Counted from the first letter of the stretch, positions 12,001 to 22,643 are shown. The stretch: DNA of 64,000 nucleotides from Neocallimastix lanati (nom. inval.) (GCA_016946835.1 JACVTC010000086.1:62001-126000); one strand, 5' to 3'. Translations and numbers: made by a program. Notes: generated by a model from the letters alone, not told the origin.

Positions 12001-15000
12001 ATCATAAATTTGATCTTCATCAATCCAAGTATCCTCATCAGAATCAAGTCCTTTCCAAGATACAAGAAAACGATTCTTTCCTCTATATTTTCTCATATTA
12101 ACAATCTTTTCTGGAACTTTATCAAAAGTGTCAGTGGTCAAATTAATATTCTTTCTTTTTCTTTTATTTCTGTTTTCGAATTCATTTTTATGATAAGGTT
12201 CAAGTAATGATACGTGAAAAACAGGATGACAACGCATATTACTTGGGAGTTTAAGTTTATAAGCAAGTGAACTAATTTTCTCAACAATTTCAAAAGGACC
12301 AAGCATTTGATTAGCAAGTTTTTTCTTAACATTTTTAGTAGTACTTCCTTTAAGTAACCAAACTTTGTTACCAACTTGGAAATCAGGTGAGGGTAATCTT
12401 CTTTGATCCGCATATTTTTTGTAAGTTTCTTTAGCTTTATCTAAGTTTTCTTTCAGAAATTTAATATTTTCGTTAATATCTTTAACTCTTTGATCAGCTC
12501 TATGAGGTCTTTCATTAGATGGAATTTCTAGACTAAATCTAGGATTGAATCCATAGTTAGCAAAAAATGGGGATTGATTGATTGATTGTTGTAAAGTATT
12601 GTTATAAGCGAATTCAGCAAAAGGTAATAAATCAACCCAATTTGTTTGTCGTTCATTTATATAACAACGAAGATATTGTTCCAATATCGCGTTCACCCTC
12701 TCTGTTTGACCATCAGTCTGCGGATGGTTTGAAGTTGAAAACGAATGCTTAATACAAAGTAAGTCACATAATCTATTCCAAAATTCAGAGGTGAATTGGG
12801 TACCTCTATCAGAAATAATGGAATCAGGGAAACCATGCAATTTAAAAATTGAATTAATAAAAGCATCAGCGGCAATTGAAGTAGTAGGAAGACAACGAAG
12901 GGGGATAAAATGAGCCATCTTTGTTAAACGATCAACAACCACCATAATAGTAGTCATATCTTTGGATTTTGGCAATTCAACAATGAAATCCATTGAAATA
13001 TCAGCCCAAGCTCTATTTGGTGTGGATAATGGGGATAACAAACCATACGGCTTATGCCTTGGAACTTTAGCACGACAACAAGTTTCACAAGACTTAATAA
13101 ATTTCTTAACATCATGTCGTAACTTTGGCCACCAAAAGTTTCTGTAAATTAAATCCGAAGTTTTATTTACACCAAAGTGACCAGCTGTTACAGAATCATG
13201 GTGCATTTCTAGAATTCTTGTACGAATATTTTCCGGAACATAGATTAAATCATCATAGAGAAGAAATCCTTCATCATCAATTACACATTTATCAATATTT
13301 CTAATAGGAGCAGTATCTTTATTATTACTAGAAAGAAAAGTTTTAATTTTGTTATACAATTCATCATCTTTAAGTGAATTTAAAATTGAATTACATAAGC
13401 AATCATCAGAAGCATTACAGTTAATAACACGACAAGAAACAGTCTGAGGGTAATTAAAAAGATGATCACTTCTTCTAGATAAGATATCAGGTTTTCCAGA
13501 CTTCTTACCAGCACGATAAACTAAATTAAAATCGAAACGAGAGAGAAATTCATACCAATGGATTTGACGTTGCGAGAGCATTTCAGGCTTTCTAGGAAAA
13601 GTCAGATTTTTATGATCGGTATAAATTGTAAAAGGATGACGAGCACCTTCTAAATAGTGACGCCATTCCTCAAGAGCAACTTTAATTGCTAGAAGTTCTT
13701 TATCGTAGATTGGATAATTCTTTTCTGATTTGGTTAAGCTAGATGAGATATAAGCTATTGGGTGTAGTTGACCATCGTATTCCTGAGAAAGAATCGCACC
13801 AACAGCAAAATTAGAAGCATCTGTTTCAACAACAAAAGGCTTATTACTATCAGGGTTTCTCAAAATAGGAGCAGATGTGAACAACTCTTTTAATTTATCA
13901 AATGCCTTCTGTTGATCAGGACCCCAGTTAAAGGATACATTTTTTCTTGTAAGTTTATGCAAAGAACGGGCGATTTTAGCAAAATCTTTAATAAAAATCC
14001 TATAATAATTGCATAAACCAATAAAAGATTGAACTTCCTTAACTGTGGTTGGAACAGGCCAATCAAGAATGGCTTTAATTTTATTGGGATCAACCTTTAA
14101 ACCATCTTTCGATAAAATATAACCAAGAAAAGCAGTTTCAGAGACATCAAACTCACATTTCTCGAGTTTGACATATAAATTATTTTCTAATAGTTTCTTT
14201 AAAACTTTCTTGACATGAATATGATGTTCTTCTAAACTTTTTGAATAAATTAAAATATCATCAATATACGAAATAACAAAATCATCTAAGTAATCACTAA
14301 GAACATCATTTATAAAATGCTGAAAGGTTACAGGGGCATTTTTTAACCCAAAAGGCATAACCAAATATTCAAAATGTCCATAGCGAGTACGAAATGCTGT
14401 CTTATACTCATCACCTTCTTTTATTCTTACTAAGTTATAAGCAGATTTTAAATCCAACTTAGTAAAGAATTTTGCACCTTTAAGTCTATCTAGTAATTCA
14501 CTAATTAAAGGAAGAGGATAGGAATTACGGATGGTCATCTCATTTAACTTTCTATAGTCAACACATAATCTCAATGAACCATCCTTCTTTTTAACAAACA
14601 ATATAGGTGCTCCAGCAGGAGATGTCGATTTCCTAATGAAACCTTTTTCTAAATTTTCTTTGATATACTTCTTCAATTCGTCTCTTTCTACTTCTGTTAA
14701 AGGATAAATAGGACCATAAAATAAATTTGAATTATCCTTTAATCTTATTTCACAATCATACTCACGATGTGGAGGGAGTATGTCGCAATTTCTTTCATTG
14801 AATACTTCTGTATAATTTTTATAAATAGGAGGTATTCCTATAATTTTTTGATTTAATTTATTTTCGAAATTACTAATTTTTAAACAATTACAGATACAAC
14901 ACAAATTTTTTAGAGAACACTTTTTAGAAATATACTTTTTACTTTCATCTTTATTTAAATTATCATTATGATTACAATTTTTTGTTACATTATTACATAA

Positions 15001-16773
15001 AACATCAATTTTACAAATTTTATTTAATTCATCCAAATTAATATTATTACTATCACTAAATTCATAAATTTCATCATCATTATCAAATATAAAACTATCA
15101 TTTACATCACTATCATAATTAATTATACAAAAAAATTTTAAACCATTAAGTTCTTCATTTTCACTACAAGTTTTAATACGAGTACGACGACCTCTAATCG
15201 TAATTTCTTCATCAGAATTCATATCGGAGTCAGATTCAAAGGAATACTTACGCTTAGGATTAATTTTTTCCTTTGTTAAGGAAAGTTCTTCATATGGCTC
15301 CTTTCCTTTAGAAGAAATTTTGTTTAACTTCTTTTTATTTTTATTTTTTCTATTTCTTTTTCCTATATTACAGTGTCGAGCACAGTATCCTGAACTGAAA
15401 GAGATTTTCTTTGAATCATGGTAGTTAATAGGGCAATGTTTTTCAATCCATGGGAGTCCTAAAATGATATCTACATCAGGGATACGAAGAGAGTGTAATT
15501 GAATTATTTCATAATGATTCTTAAAACGAAGAATACATTTCTCGGTGATTTTCTTCACAGTAGATAAACCATAACCCAAACCAGCAACTTTAAAGGAGTT
15601 ATCAATATTCATAAGTTTAATGTTGTTTACTCTAGCAAATTCTGGATGTATACAGTTAATATCAGAGCAGGAATCAATGAGAACCTTTGCTTTAACCTCA
15701 TCGGATTCATTTGTTTTAATATAAAAATCAAGTATGTTAGTCTTTCCTTTAAAATTTATATTCTCATTTTCAACAATATCCAAAACTTTGTAGATATTAT
15801 CATACTTTTCAACTTTCTTAATTCTCCTAACAGAAGAAGAGGTAGATATAGAAGTGGCAGAAGAAGAGGGATCTTCATTTGGAACTTTATTAATCATTTT
15901 GAAGTTTTTTGGTTTTATTCTATTTGGACAATTAAATTGCATGTGTCCAGCTTCACCACATTTAAAACATAGTCTCTTCTTTCTTCTTTCTTCAATATTT
16001 GATTTGTTTTCAATGTAGTTCTTGTTGTGTGATGGGAAATATCTTGTGACTTTTTGACCTTTTTTAATGCGATAAAGATCCACATCCATTGGATCGTCTT
16101 GATTATAATTTCTACGGTCTTGATGAGTTAAGTAATATTCTTGGATGTCGTTTCTCTTGGTAAGGCTTTCTATATTCACAGATTCCCTAAATAGCTGCTC
16201 TAAGTTGTTGGGATTTGGATTTACGAGAGCTAAACGTTCTCTCATCTTGGGATGGAGTCCTTTAATATACATAAAGATTTTTGCGGACTCATTAAAGTTC
16301 GAGTATTGGCTTATCTTCTGGAATGCAGTGATGTATTCCATAACGTGGCCATACTTGAACTGACGAATATTGTTAAGTTTCCCATTAGCGACAGCAGCAT
16401 CAACGTCAGGGTCGCCAAAGTTTCTTCTTAGTTCATTAATGAAGTTCTCATAGTTTCTAAGAACTTCGTTATTATTCCTCCGTAAGCAAGAAGCCCAGTT
16501 AAGAGCTCTTTCAGTAAAATATGAGATAACGAACATGACCTTCCTTCTATCATCGGGGAACCTTCGTGGATTTGCCTCGATAGCTAACTCTATCCTTGTC
16601 AAAAATCCATCGAGGTCTTTCGTAGCTCCCGAGAATAAGGGAGGGTCGTTGATGATCTTCAGTTGAGGAGCTGGATTAAGTTGTTGTTCCATTTGATCCT
16701 CAAGATTTAAATTTTGAAATATAAGATCCAATTCTTCCAACTTGATTAATTTATTTGTATACTTAGATTTCAA
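11839..16773 (-). CDS. Gag-Pol polyprotein of Ty3/gypsy element 1 (C-terminus replaced by SINE)
   Basis: One frame of 1644 codons. Gag occupies about residues 1-290 and ends in a zinc knuckle (CFKCGEAGHMQFNC, residues 269-282). The protease is near 360-450 with IDSCSD where families have D-S/T-G. Reverse transcriptase is about 690-860 with YIDDILIYSK near 835. RNase H is about 960-1090 (VETDASNFAVG, TDHKNLT). Integrase has the zinc-binding H-H-C-C at about 1190-1235, then the core with DFIVEL, SDRGTQF and QTDGQTERVN (D-D-E). The GPY/F module is near 1490 and a chromodomain (FLVSWKGLDSDEDTWI) near 1560-1588. The last ~56 residues come from the inserted SINE. Without it the frame would run to the TAA at 11357-11359, ending RMSRRSST. 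The protein copies element RNA and inserts the DNA; the chromodomain usually steers insertion to marked chromatin. Confidence 0.96.
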   Translation of the reverse strand: MKSKYTNKLIKLEELDLIFQNLNLEDQMEQQLNPAPQLKIINDPPLFSGATKDLDGFLTRIELAIEANPRRFPDDRRKVMFVISYFTERALNWASCLRRNNNEVLRNYENFINELRRNFGDPDVDAAVANGKLNNIRQFKYGHVMEYITAFQKISQYSNFNESAKIFMYIKGLHPKMRERLALVNPNPNNLEQLFRESVNIESLTKRNDIQEYYLTHQDRRNYNQDDPMDVDLYRIKKGQKVTRYFPSHNKNYIENKSNIEERRKKRLCFKCGEAGHMQFNCPNRIKPKNFKMINKVPNEDPSSSATSISTSSSVRRIKKVEKYDNIYKVLDIVENENINFKGKTNILDFYIKTNESDEVKAKVLIDSCSDINCIHPEFARVNNIKLMNIDNSFKVAGLGYGLSTVKKITEKCILRFKNHYEIIQLHSLRIPDVDIILGLPWIEKHCPINYHDSKKISFSSGYCARHCNIGKRNRKNKNKKKLNKISSKGKEPYEELSLTKEKINPKRKYSFESDSDMNSDEEITIRGRRTRIKTCSENEELNGLKFFCIINYDSDVNDSFIFDNDDEIYEFSDSNNINLDELNKICKIDVLCNNVTKNCNHNDNLNKDESKKYISKKCSLKNLCCICNCLKISNFENKLNQKIIGIPPIYKNYTEVFNERNCDILPPHREYDCEIRLKDNSNLFYGPIYPLTEVERDELKKYIKENLEKGFIRKSTSPAGAPILFVKKKDGSLRLCVDYRKLNEMTIRNSYPLPLISELLDRLKGAKFFTKLDLKSAYNLVRIKEGDEYKTAFRTRYGHFEYLVMPFGLKNAPVTFQHFINDVLSDYLDDFVISYIDDILIYSKSLEEHHIHVKKVLKKLLENNLYVKLEKCEFDVSETAFLGYILSKDGLKVDPNKIKAILDWPVPTTVKEVQSFIGLCNYYRIFIKDFAKIARSLHKLTRKNVSFNWGPDQQKAFDKLKELFTSAPILRNPDSNKPFVVETDASNFAVGAILSQEYDGQLHPIAYISSSLTKSEKNYPIYDKELLAIKVALEEWRHYLEGARHPFTIYTDHKNLTFPRKPEMLSQRQIHWYEFLSRFDFNLVYRAGKKSGKPDILSRRSDHLFNYPQTVSCRVINCNASDDCLCNSILNSLKDDELYNKIKTFLSSNNKDTAPIRNIDKCVIDDEGFLLYDDLIYVPENIRTRILEMHHDSVTAGHFGVNKTSDLIYRNFWWPKLRHDVKKFIKSCETCCRAKVPRHKPYGLLSPLSTPNRAWADISMDFIVELPKSKDMTTIMVVVDRLTKMAHFIPLRCLPTTSIAADAFINSIFKLHGFPDSIISDRGTQFTSEFWNRLCDLLCIKHSFSTSNHPQTDGQTERVNAILEQYLRCYINERQTNWVDLLPFAEFAYNNTLQQSINQSPFFANYGFNPRFSLEIPSNERPHRADQRVKDINENIKFLKENLDKAKETYKKYADQRRLPSPDFQVGNKVWLLKGSTTKNVKKKLANQMLGPFEIVEKISSLAYKLKLPSNMRCHPVFHVSLLEPYHKNEFENRNKRKRKNINLTTDTFDKVPEKIVNMRKYRGKNRFLVSWKGLDSDEDTWIDEDQIYDKKKTKKNIDLHIWVPISHMAIQLLINCKVMSYWHTVSASPLSIVVTHCPEMHS

Positions 16774-17295
16774 CTAATATTTTATTTATTTTCTGACCTG
16801 CTTATTTATTAAGGTATTTACTTATATAATTTATTTTATTTATTCTAAATTATTTTCGTTCTAGTAATTAATTATTATTATATTAATATTATATTATTAT
16901 TCATAAAGTCGTCAGCACGATATCCAATTGTAATGGTGTGCGACGAGTAAACGAAACAAATATAATATAATATAATAATATTAACTAATATGTTATTAAA
17001 GAGCCACAGTAGAAATAAAACACCTTGAAGATAAAGCGCAAAAGACAACACAGTAACGATAAACACGGTATGGATCAAACACAGTAGAAATCAAACACAG
17101 TAGAAACCAAAAACAGTAGAAACCAAACACAGTAGAAACCAAAAAAAGTAAAAACCAAACACAGTAGAAACCAAACACAGTAGAAACCAAACACAGTAGA
17201 AACCAAACACAGTAGAAGAATCCAAACGCAATAGTAGTTTTTTACTTGTTATAACGTGTTTTTTTTTTGTTTAAATCTTAATGGGTATTAGTTAT
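16774..17295 (-). other. 5' leader of gypsy element 1
   Basis: Untranslated region between the 5' LTR and the gag ATG. It holds a 16-bp tandem repeat (listed separately) and no long frame of its own. The minus-strand bases next to the LTR read ATAACTAATACCCATT. This is where a primer-binding site should be, but no matching tRNA 3' end was recognised. Confidence 0.7.
17069..17216 (-). repeat. 16-bp tandem repeat in the element 1 leader
   Basis: About nine copies of a 16-mer (plus strand CACAGTAGAAACCAAA, slightly variable, for example AAACAGTAGAAACC and AAAAAGTAAAAACC). It lies between the 5' LTR and gag. The function is not known; leader repeats in retroelements can serve in RNA folding, packaging or translation. 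Confidence 0.9.
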
Positions 17296-17919
17296 TGTAA
17301 TGAATCCGTCAATAAAAAAAACAGATTATAACAATAAAAAAAACACTACAATTTAAACAAATAAAATTAAAGTAATTTCTTTTATTAATAAATTCTTTTA
17401 TTAATTATAAACTTCTTTTATGTTATTAACTGTAAAATAGTTAATAACTAATACATCGATTAAATTAAGAAAAATTACATGAATTTATATTTTTTCTTAT
17501 TACAATATTAATATATGATGTTATTTAATAATATATATAAAACTATTTATTTATAAACAAAAGATTTTTTAATTAATAATTTTTTATTATTTATTAATTT
17601 ACTAAAACTAAAATTAATTTTTTAAACTCTTTATTTTATTTATTATTTTAATACTTATAATAATTTTAATTATATATTTAATATTGAAAAACTATTTTTA
17701 TAAATATTAACTATTTAAGATTATTCCTAAATTAATATTTAACAATTTAAAACTAAACTAAATTAACTAAACTAAATAAAAAATATTTTCAATTAAAAAA
17801 ATAATTAAATTTTATTTCAATAAATTTTATATAAAAAAAATAATTCATATACATTAAATAAATTAATTGTACGAAAAATTAAGCTATTTAATGTATTAAA
17901 GATTTATTAAATCTTTACA
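17296..17919 (-). repeat. 5' LTR of gypsy element 1
   Basis: 624 bp, same ends as the 3' LTR (TGTAATG ... CTTTACA on the plus strand), and flanked on its outer side by the ACAGA target duplication (17920-17924). It should carry the element's promoter. No specific TATA box can be chosen in such AT-rich sequence. Confidence 0.96.
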
Positions 17920-20900
17920 ACAGAGGTGTTATCTTTTAAAAGAACCGGAGGAGAATCAATATTGCATACTGGATTAAAACCATAATTAACACAGAAGGGC
18001 GACATGTTAATAGATTTGTGAAATGAGTTGTTATAAGCCATTTCACAAAGGGGTAAATAAATACACCATTCATTTTGGGCAGTAGAACAATAACATCTCA
18101 AGTATTGTTCAATTACCGAATTAGCCCTTTCAACTTGACCATTGGTTTGTTGGTGATGAGCAGTTGCAAGTCTCGGCTTAGTATTTAGTGCGGAGCAGAG
18201 TGAGGTCCAAAATTCAGAGGAGAATTGGGAGCCATGATCAGAGACAATGATTTTAGGGAATCCATGATATCGAAAAACGTTGTAAAGGAGCATTTTGGCG
18301 GTCAGGTCAGCGGAAGGGACGTCGGAGCAAGGTACTAAATGGATCATCTTTGTTAAGTGATCCGAAACCACCATAATACTTGTGCAATCTTGTGAACTAG
18401 GTAAAGAGACTATAAAATCAACACCAATAATTTCCCATGGTTTATTGGGAACAGGCAACGGTTGAATTTTTCCGTAGGGTTTATGCCTACGAATTTTACA
18501 CCTAACACAAGTTGAACAAGAAAGAACATAATTATGAATATCTTTCTTCATATTTGACCACCAGTAATATCTCTTGATTTTTTCAAGAGTTTTGTCAATT
18601 CCTTGGTGCCCGTTGGTGGAAGAGTCGTGAAAACTCTTCAAAATTCATGCTCTTAAAGTGGATGGGACGATGATTCTGTTTTGGAAATGTAAGACCCCTT
18701 CATTTAAAGAATATAAAGAACTTTTAACAGTTTTTGACTTAGTTTTAATCTTTTCTAAAATAGATTTGCAAAATGTGTCAGCCGTTTGGGCATCAATCAA
18801 ACTATTTATATTATCAGTGTTTTCACAACAGAAGGTATTATCATCCAATAAAGGACGATCTTTGTTGTGGAGGGAAACCACGGATTTATAATCCGGACGT
18901 CTCGACAACGAATCTGGTTTACCACACCTTGATCCAGGTCTGAACGAAATCCTAAAGTCAAACTTAGAAAGAAAGAGGCTCCATCTTATCTGGCGTTGGT
19001 TTAAATGTTGAGGCTTTTTGAAATATAATAAGTTCCTGTGGTCGGTAATGATTTGAACAGGAAACATAGCCCCTTCAAGGTGATGACGCCAGGTTTCAAA
19101 AGCGGTGATAATAGCGAGAAGTTCTTTGTCATATATAGTATAATTTATTTCAGAAGATGACAAAGATCTAGAATGAAAAGCAACAGGATGGAGTTCGTTA
19201 TCCTTGTCACTGATTTGAGAGAGAATGCAACCCACAGCAAAATCACTGGCATCAGTTTCAACAGTCAATTCCTTATCTAGATCGGGATAGATAAGGATTT
19301 CGTCTGTGGTGAAAGCAAGCTTTAATTTTTTGAAAGCGCTCTCAGCATCATTATTCCACTTGAACTCGCTATTCTTCTTGAGGAGTATTCTTAAAGGTTC
19401 CATGATTTTAGCAAAATTCTTTATGAATTTCCTATAGTAGTTACAGAGTCCGAGGAAACTTTGAAGCTCATTCATGCTTTTTGGAGTTGGCCATTCCAGA
19501 ATTGATTTTACTTTATTTTTATCCATAGAAAGGCCATTAATTGAAACAGCAAACCCGAGAAAAGTAGTTTCAGGGACGTGGAATTCACATTTTTCCAGTT
19601 TTACGTAAAGACCATTTTTGACTAATGAGGAAAGGACATGACGAACATGTTTAATATGTTCTGTAAAATTTTTTGAATATATTATAATGTCATCTAAGTA
19701 GACAAAGAGAAATAAGCCAATGTCATCAGAAAAAATGTCTTGGATGAAGCATTGAAAAACTGAAGGTGCATTACGTAAACCAAAAGGCATTACACGGTAT
19801 TCAAAATGACCAAAAGGAGTACGAAAAGCAGTAAGGTATTCATGACCTTTCTTGACACGAACTAAGTTATAGGCAGATCTTAAGTCAAGTCGAGAGAAAA
19901 TGATAGCACCTTTAAATGATTCTATCAAATCAGATATCCTGGGAATTGGATAACTATTTTTAATGGTGATAGAATTGAGCTTTCTGTAATCAACACAAAG
20001 TCTTAGAGAACCGTCACGTTTTCTAACAAATAACACCGGGGCACCAGCAGGAGATTTTGATTTTCTAATGAAACCTTTAGAAAGGTTTTCCTTAATGTAT
20101 TCACGAAGAGCCTTCTTTTCTTCAACGGTCGACGAATAAATTGGTCCAAAATAAAGTTGAGCACCGGGAACTAAATCAATGGATATATCATAAACACGGT
20201 GTGGAGGGAGTTTATCAGCTTCTTTCTTTTCAAATACAATACAAAGGTCATAATAATATTTTTTAATTATTTTTTTATTTTTGTTGGTATTCTTAATTTC
20301 ACTATTGTGAACTAAAGCAGCGCAAATGTTCATATCGCTAAGTTCGTCTTCAGATATGGAATCTGGAATTATTGAGTCAATAGAAATTTCTTCCTTCTGT
20401 TCATTACTGGGTAAGAGAGAAGCGGTAATATTCGGTGGACGGAAGACAAATTTATTACCCTTAGCAGAAGGGCAATGGTTTTTACAGTAGCTTTCCAAGA
20501 AGTAGATTTTATTATTTTTGTAATCGATATAAGGTGAATGAAGTCTTAACCAATCTCTTCCAAGGATTGCAGATACGTCTTGAAGTTGTAAATTAGCTAT
20601 AAAGAATTCAAATGTTTCCGTATGATCCATGAAAGTAAGCTTAAGACGTTTTGTAACTTGTTTTATAGCCATATTCTTTTCATTAGGAAGTTTTACATTG
20701 ATTGTATTTGAGAGGTTTGAATAAGGAATTTTGTTTGCTGTTACGAAGCTTTTGCAGAGATAACTTCTAGCAGAACCTGAGTCAATAAGGATTCTGGTTT
20801 TAATCTTTTTGTTATTAACGGTTAACAGGAAAGTTGTAGTCATTTTATTATTATGACTTGGTGTGTAATTTGCTGATAAAATACTTCCATTGTCTCGTTC

Positions 20901-21617
20901 CTTATGGTGCTTATTGCGTTTAAATTTGTTTTCGGTCATGTTAGTTTCGTGTCTTTTTCGTTTGAAAGATTTACCACTCTTCGGTTTGTAGTCATTGGTC
21001 TTTATTTTTTGCTTAAGTAAACATTTTCTATCAATATTGATAATGGAATTTGTTGCCTCGAATAAATTCTTAGGTTTGTCTAATTTGTCAAACTCCGTTT
21101 TAACATCCTCAAGAAGGCCTCTTCTGATTAGGTCAATACATACATCGTCTGGCCATCCAATTTGTCCAGCTAACCTTCGAAATTCAATAGTATATAATGC
21201 GGCTCTTCCCAAATGAAGTTGTTTTAAGTTTAGAAGTTGTTCGATAAGAACATCCTTCTGTTCCTTTGTATCCCCAAAATTGCTTATTAGAATATCCTTA
21301 AAGGTTTTATAGCTTAACGAATTTAAAGTTCCATCAGCCTTCAATGAAAGTCCCCATTTCTTTGGAGGTCCATGTAACATGCTGATAACATAAGAAATTT
21401 TTAAGTCATCCGTGGAAAAAGAGTTAGGATGTTTTTTAAAAAACAATTCACTCTGTTCCAGGAGCTCATGAATATTAAGTTTGTTGTTATCAGCTAAGTC
21501 CTTGGATAACACTCCATTGGCGGAAAAGAAGGTAGGAATAAATTCTGTTAAAGCTGTTATAAGCTTTGAGGATTCAACTTCACTTGGAATTTGGGCTTTA
21601 TTACTATTGAATTCCAT
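17920..21617 (-). pseudogene. Gag-Pol of Ty3/gypsy element 2, 5' nine-tenths
   Basis: ATG at 21617 opens 990 codons to a TGA at 18642-18644. Translation then continues in the same frame to 17920, where element 1 begins. Gag fills about residues 1-230 and shows no CCHC zinc knuckle, only a Lys/Arg-rich tail. Protease has IDSGSA near residue 274. RT has RLCVDYRKLN and the catalytic YLDDIIIYSK near 639. RNase H has VETDASDFAVG and TDHRNL. Integrase follows after the TGA, with its H-H-C-C finger (CSTCVRCK), the core DFIVSL, SDHGSQF and QTNGQVERAN. The TGA stands where element 1 has Arg in IRTRILEMHHDS, so it looks like a CGA-to-TGA mutation. With the interruption at 17920 this copy cannot make complete Pol. 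Confidence 0.93.
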
Positions 21618-21954
21618 TTTTTATCTTACCTACTTATAATATTTATACTATGATTCCAAACAAGAGTTATTATTGTAATAATTTAATTATAAAGTATAAT
21701 TAAATAATTAATCATTAATATTAGCTCTAACTGCTAATAATAAGGATTAGAAAAGAATCATACTTACCTATGATTCAAATCTAATTACTTGGAGTTTATT
21801 ATAGCAAATATAATAAACGAAACACTAAACTTAGAAAGAGAGCCGGTTTATATTTTGTGAAATTCTTTTATTAAACAATTTATTTTTTATTAATATAAAA
21901 TTAATTAAAAATATTTATTTTATTATTATTGTTATTATTATTATTTATTATATT

Positions 21955-22643
21955 TGTTATAATAATAACTCTTGATTTCTCAAAGAGAACTCAAGAGCCT
22001 TATTTATACTTTTTTGTCAAAATAAGGTTAAAATCAAAAGGGGTTCTAATCTTAACAATTCTCTTATCTAGGAAAAGATTAGATAGAAAAACCTAGATAA
22101 GCTTTTGATCGATATTCTATCCATATCGATCATCGTATTAATTAAGTAAAACCAGTTACTTCCATAAAGTAATTGGAAAAAACCTTAATTAACTGATTGA
22201 TTAATCTAATCTAATGATCGAAAATAAAAGAATAAGAATAAAAGATATTTCGACCATATAAATATGAATTTACATGGAAAACGATATATAAATAATATTA
22301 AATTATGTATTAAACAAAATATAAGATACATTATAAAATACAGAATACATTATACAATACAGAGTAACGTTTTAGTTTCATAGTTTAATTAAATTACTAA
22401 ACTAATAAATTTAATATCTAAATGAATGTTTAAATAAATTATTATTATTATTTAAATGAATAAAAATTATTTATCTAAATAATTTTCTAATACTAAATTA
22501 AATAAATATTTAATATAATATTAAATAAATTATTAATTATAATTAAGTGTACGAGAGTAATATGATCTAAATAAAGTTCTATTATTATAACTTAACTAAG
22601 AAAGTATAATTATTTTGTTAAAAATAATTATAGATTCTTACAA
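21955..22643 (-). repeat. 5' LTR of gypsy element 2
   Basis: 689 bp, starting TGTTATAATAATAACTC and ending AGATTCTTACA on the plus strand, matching 9678-10370. It contains clustered inverted repeats: CTTGATTTCTC/GAGAACTCAAG, CTTATCTAGG/CCTAGATAAG, GATCGATAT/ATATCGATC, AATTACTT/AAGTAATT and CTTAATTAA. The transcript should fold strongly there. Confidence 0.9.

Larger units (their letters stand above)
11525..12014. repeat. 14-bp target-site duplication of the SINE
   Basis: ATCATAAATTTGAT occurs at 11525-11538 and again at 12001-12014, exactly bracketing the SINE. With the T-rich tail the match may be counted as up to 17 bp. Long variable duplications are typical of LINE-mediated (target-primed) insertion. 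Confidence 0.95.
10723..17919 (-). mobile_element. Ty3/gypsy chromovirus-type element 1 (complete, young)
   Basis: A full-length LTR retrotransposon of 7197 bp on the minus strand. LTRs of 624 bp lie at 17296-17919 (5') and 10723-11346 (3'); by eye they differ at about four bases. They begin TGTAA and end TTACA on both strands. The flanking 5-bp target duplication ACAGA is perfect (10718-10722 and 17920-17924). Inside is one long gag-pol frame with zinc knuckle, protease, RT, RNase H, integrase and chromodomain, and a purine tract (AAAGGGCGAGAT) before the 3' LTR. The element landed inside pol of element 2. A SINE later landed inside its chromodomain end, and the protease motif reads DSC, so its activity is doubtful. 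Confidence 0.96.
9678..22643 (-). mobile_element. Ty3/gypsy element 2 (older, interrupted by element 1)
   Basis: This element runs on the minus strand. Its 5' LTR is 21955-22643, gag-pol is 21617-17920, and pol continues at 10722-10371 after a 7.2-kb interruption. Its 3' LTR is 9678-10370. If element 1 and one copy of its ACAGA target duplication are ignored, the pol frame reads straight across from 17925 to 10717. This shows both halves belong to one element. The coding part has an in-frame TGA and a frameshift (see sub-features) and its LTRs differ at many places, so it is older than element 1 and probably cannot move on its own. A target duplication could not be confirmed because the left LTR edge is eroded. 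Confidence 0.88.

Noticed and set aside
15646-16363. Plus-strand frames of 72-108 codons opposite gag of element 1
   Set aside because: They are shadows of the long gag-pol frame, which carries diagnostic motifs.
17296-17919. Independent solo LTR
   Set aside because: It pairs with 10723-11346 by length, sequence and the shared ACAGA duplication, so it is the 5' LTR of element 1.
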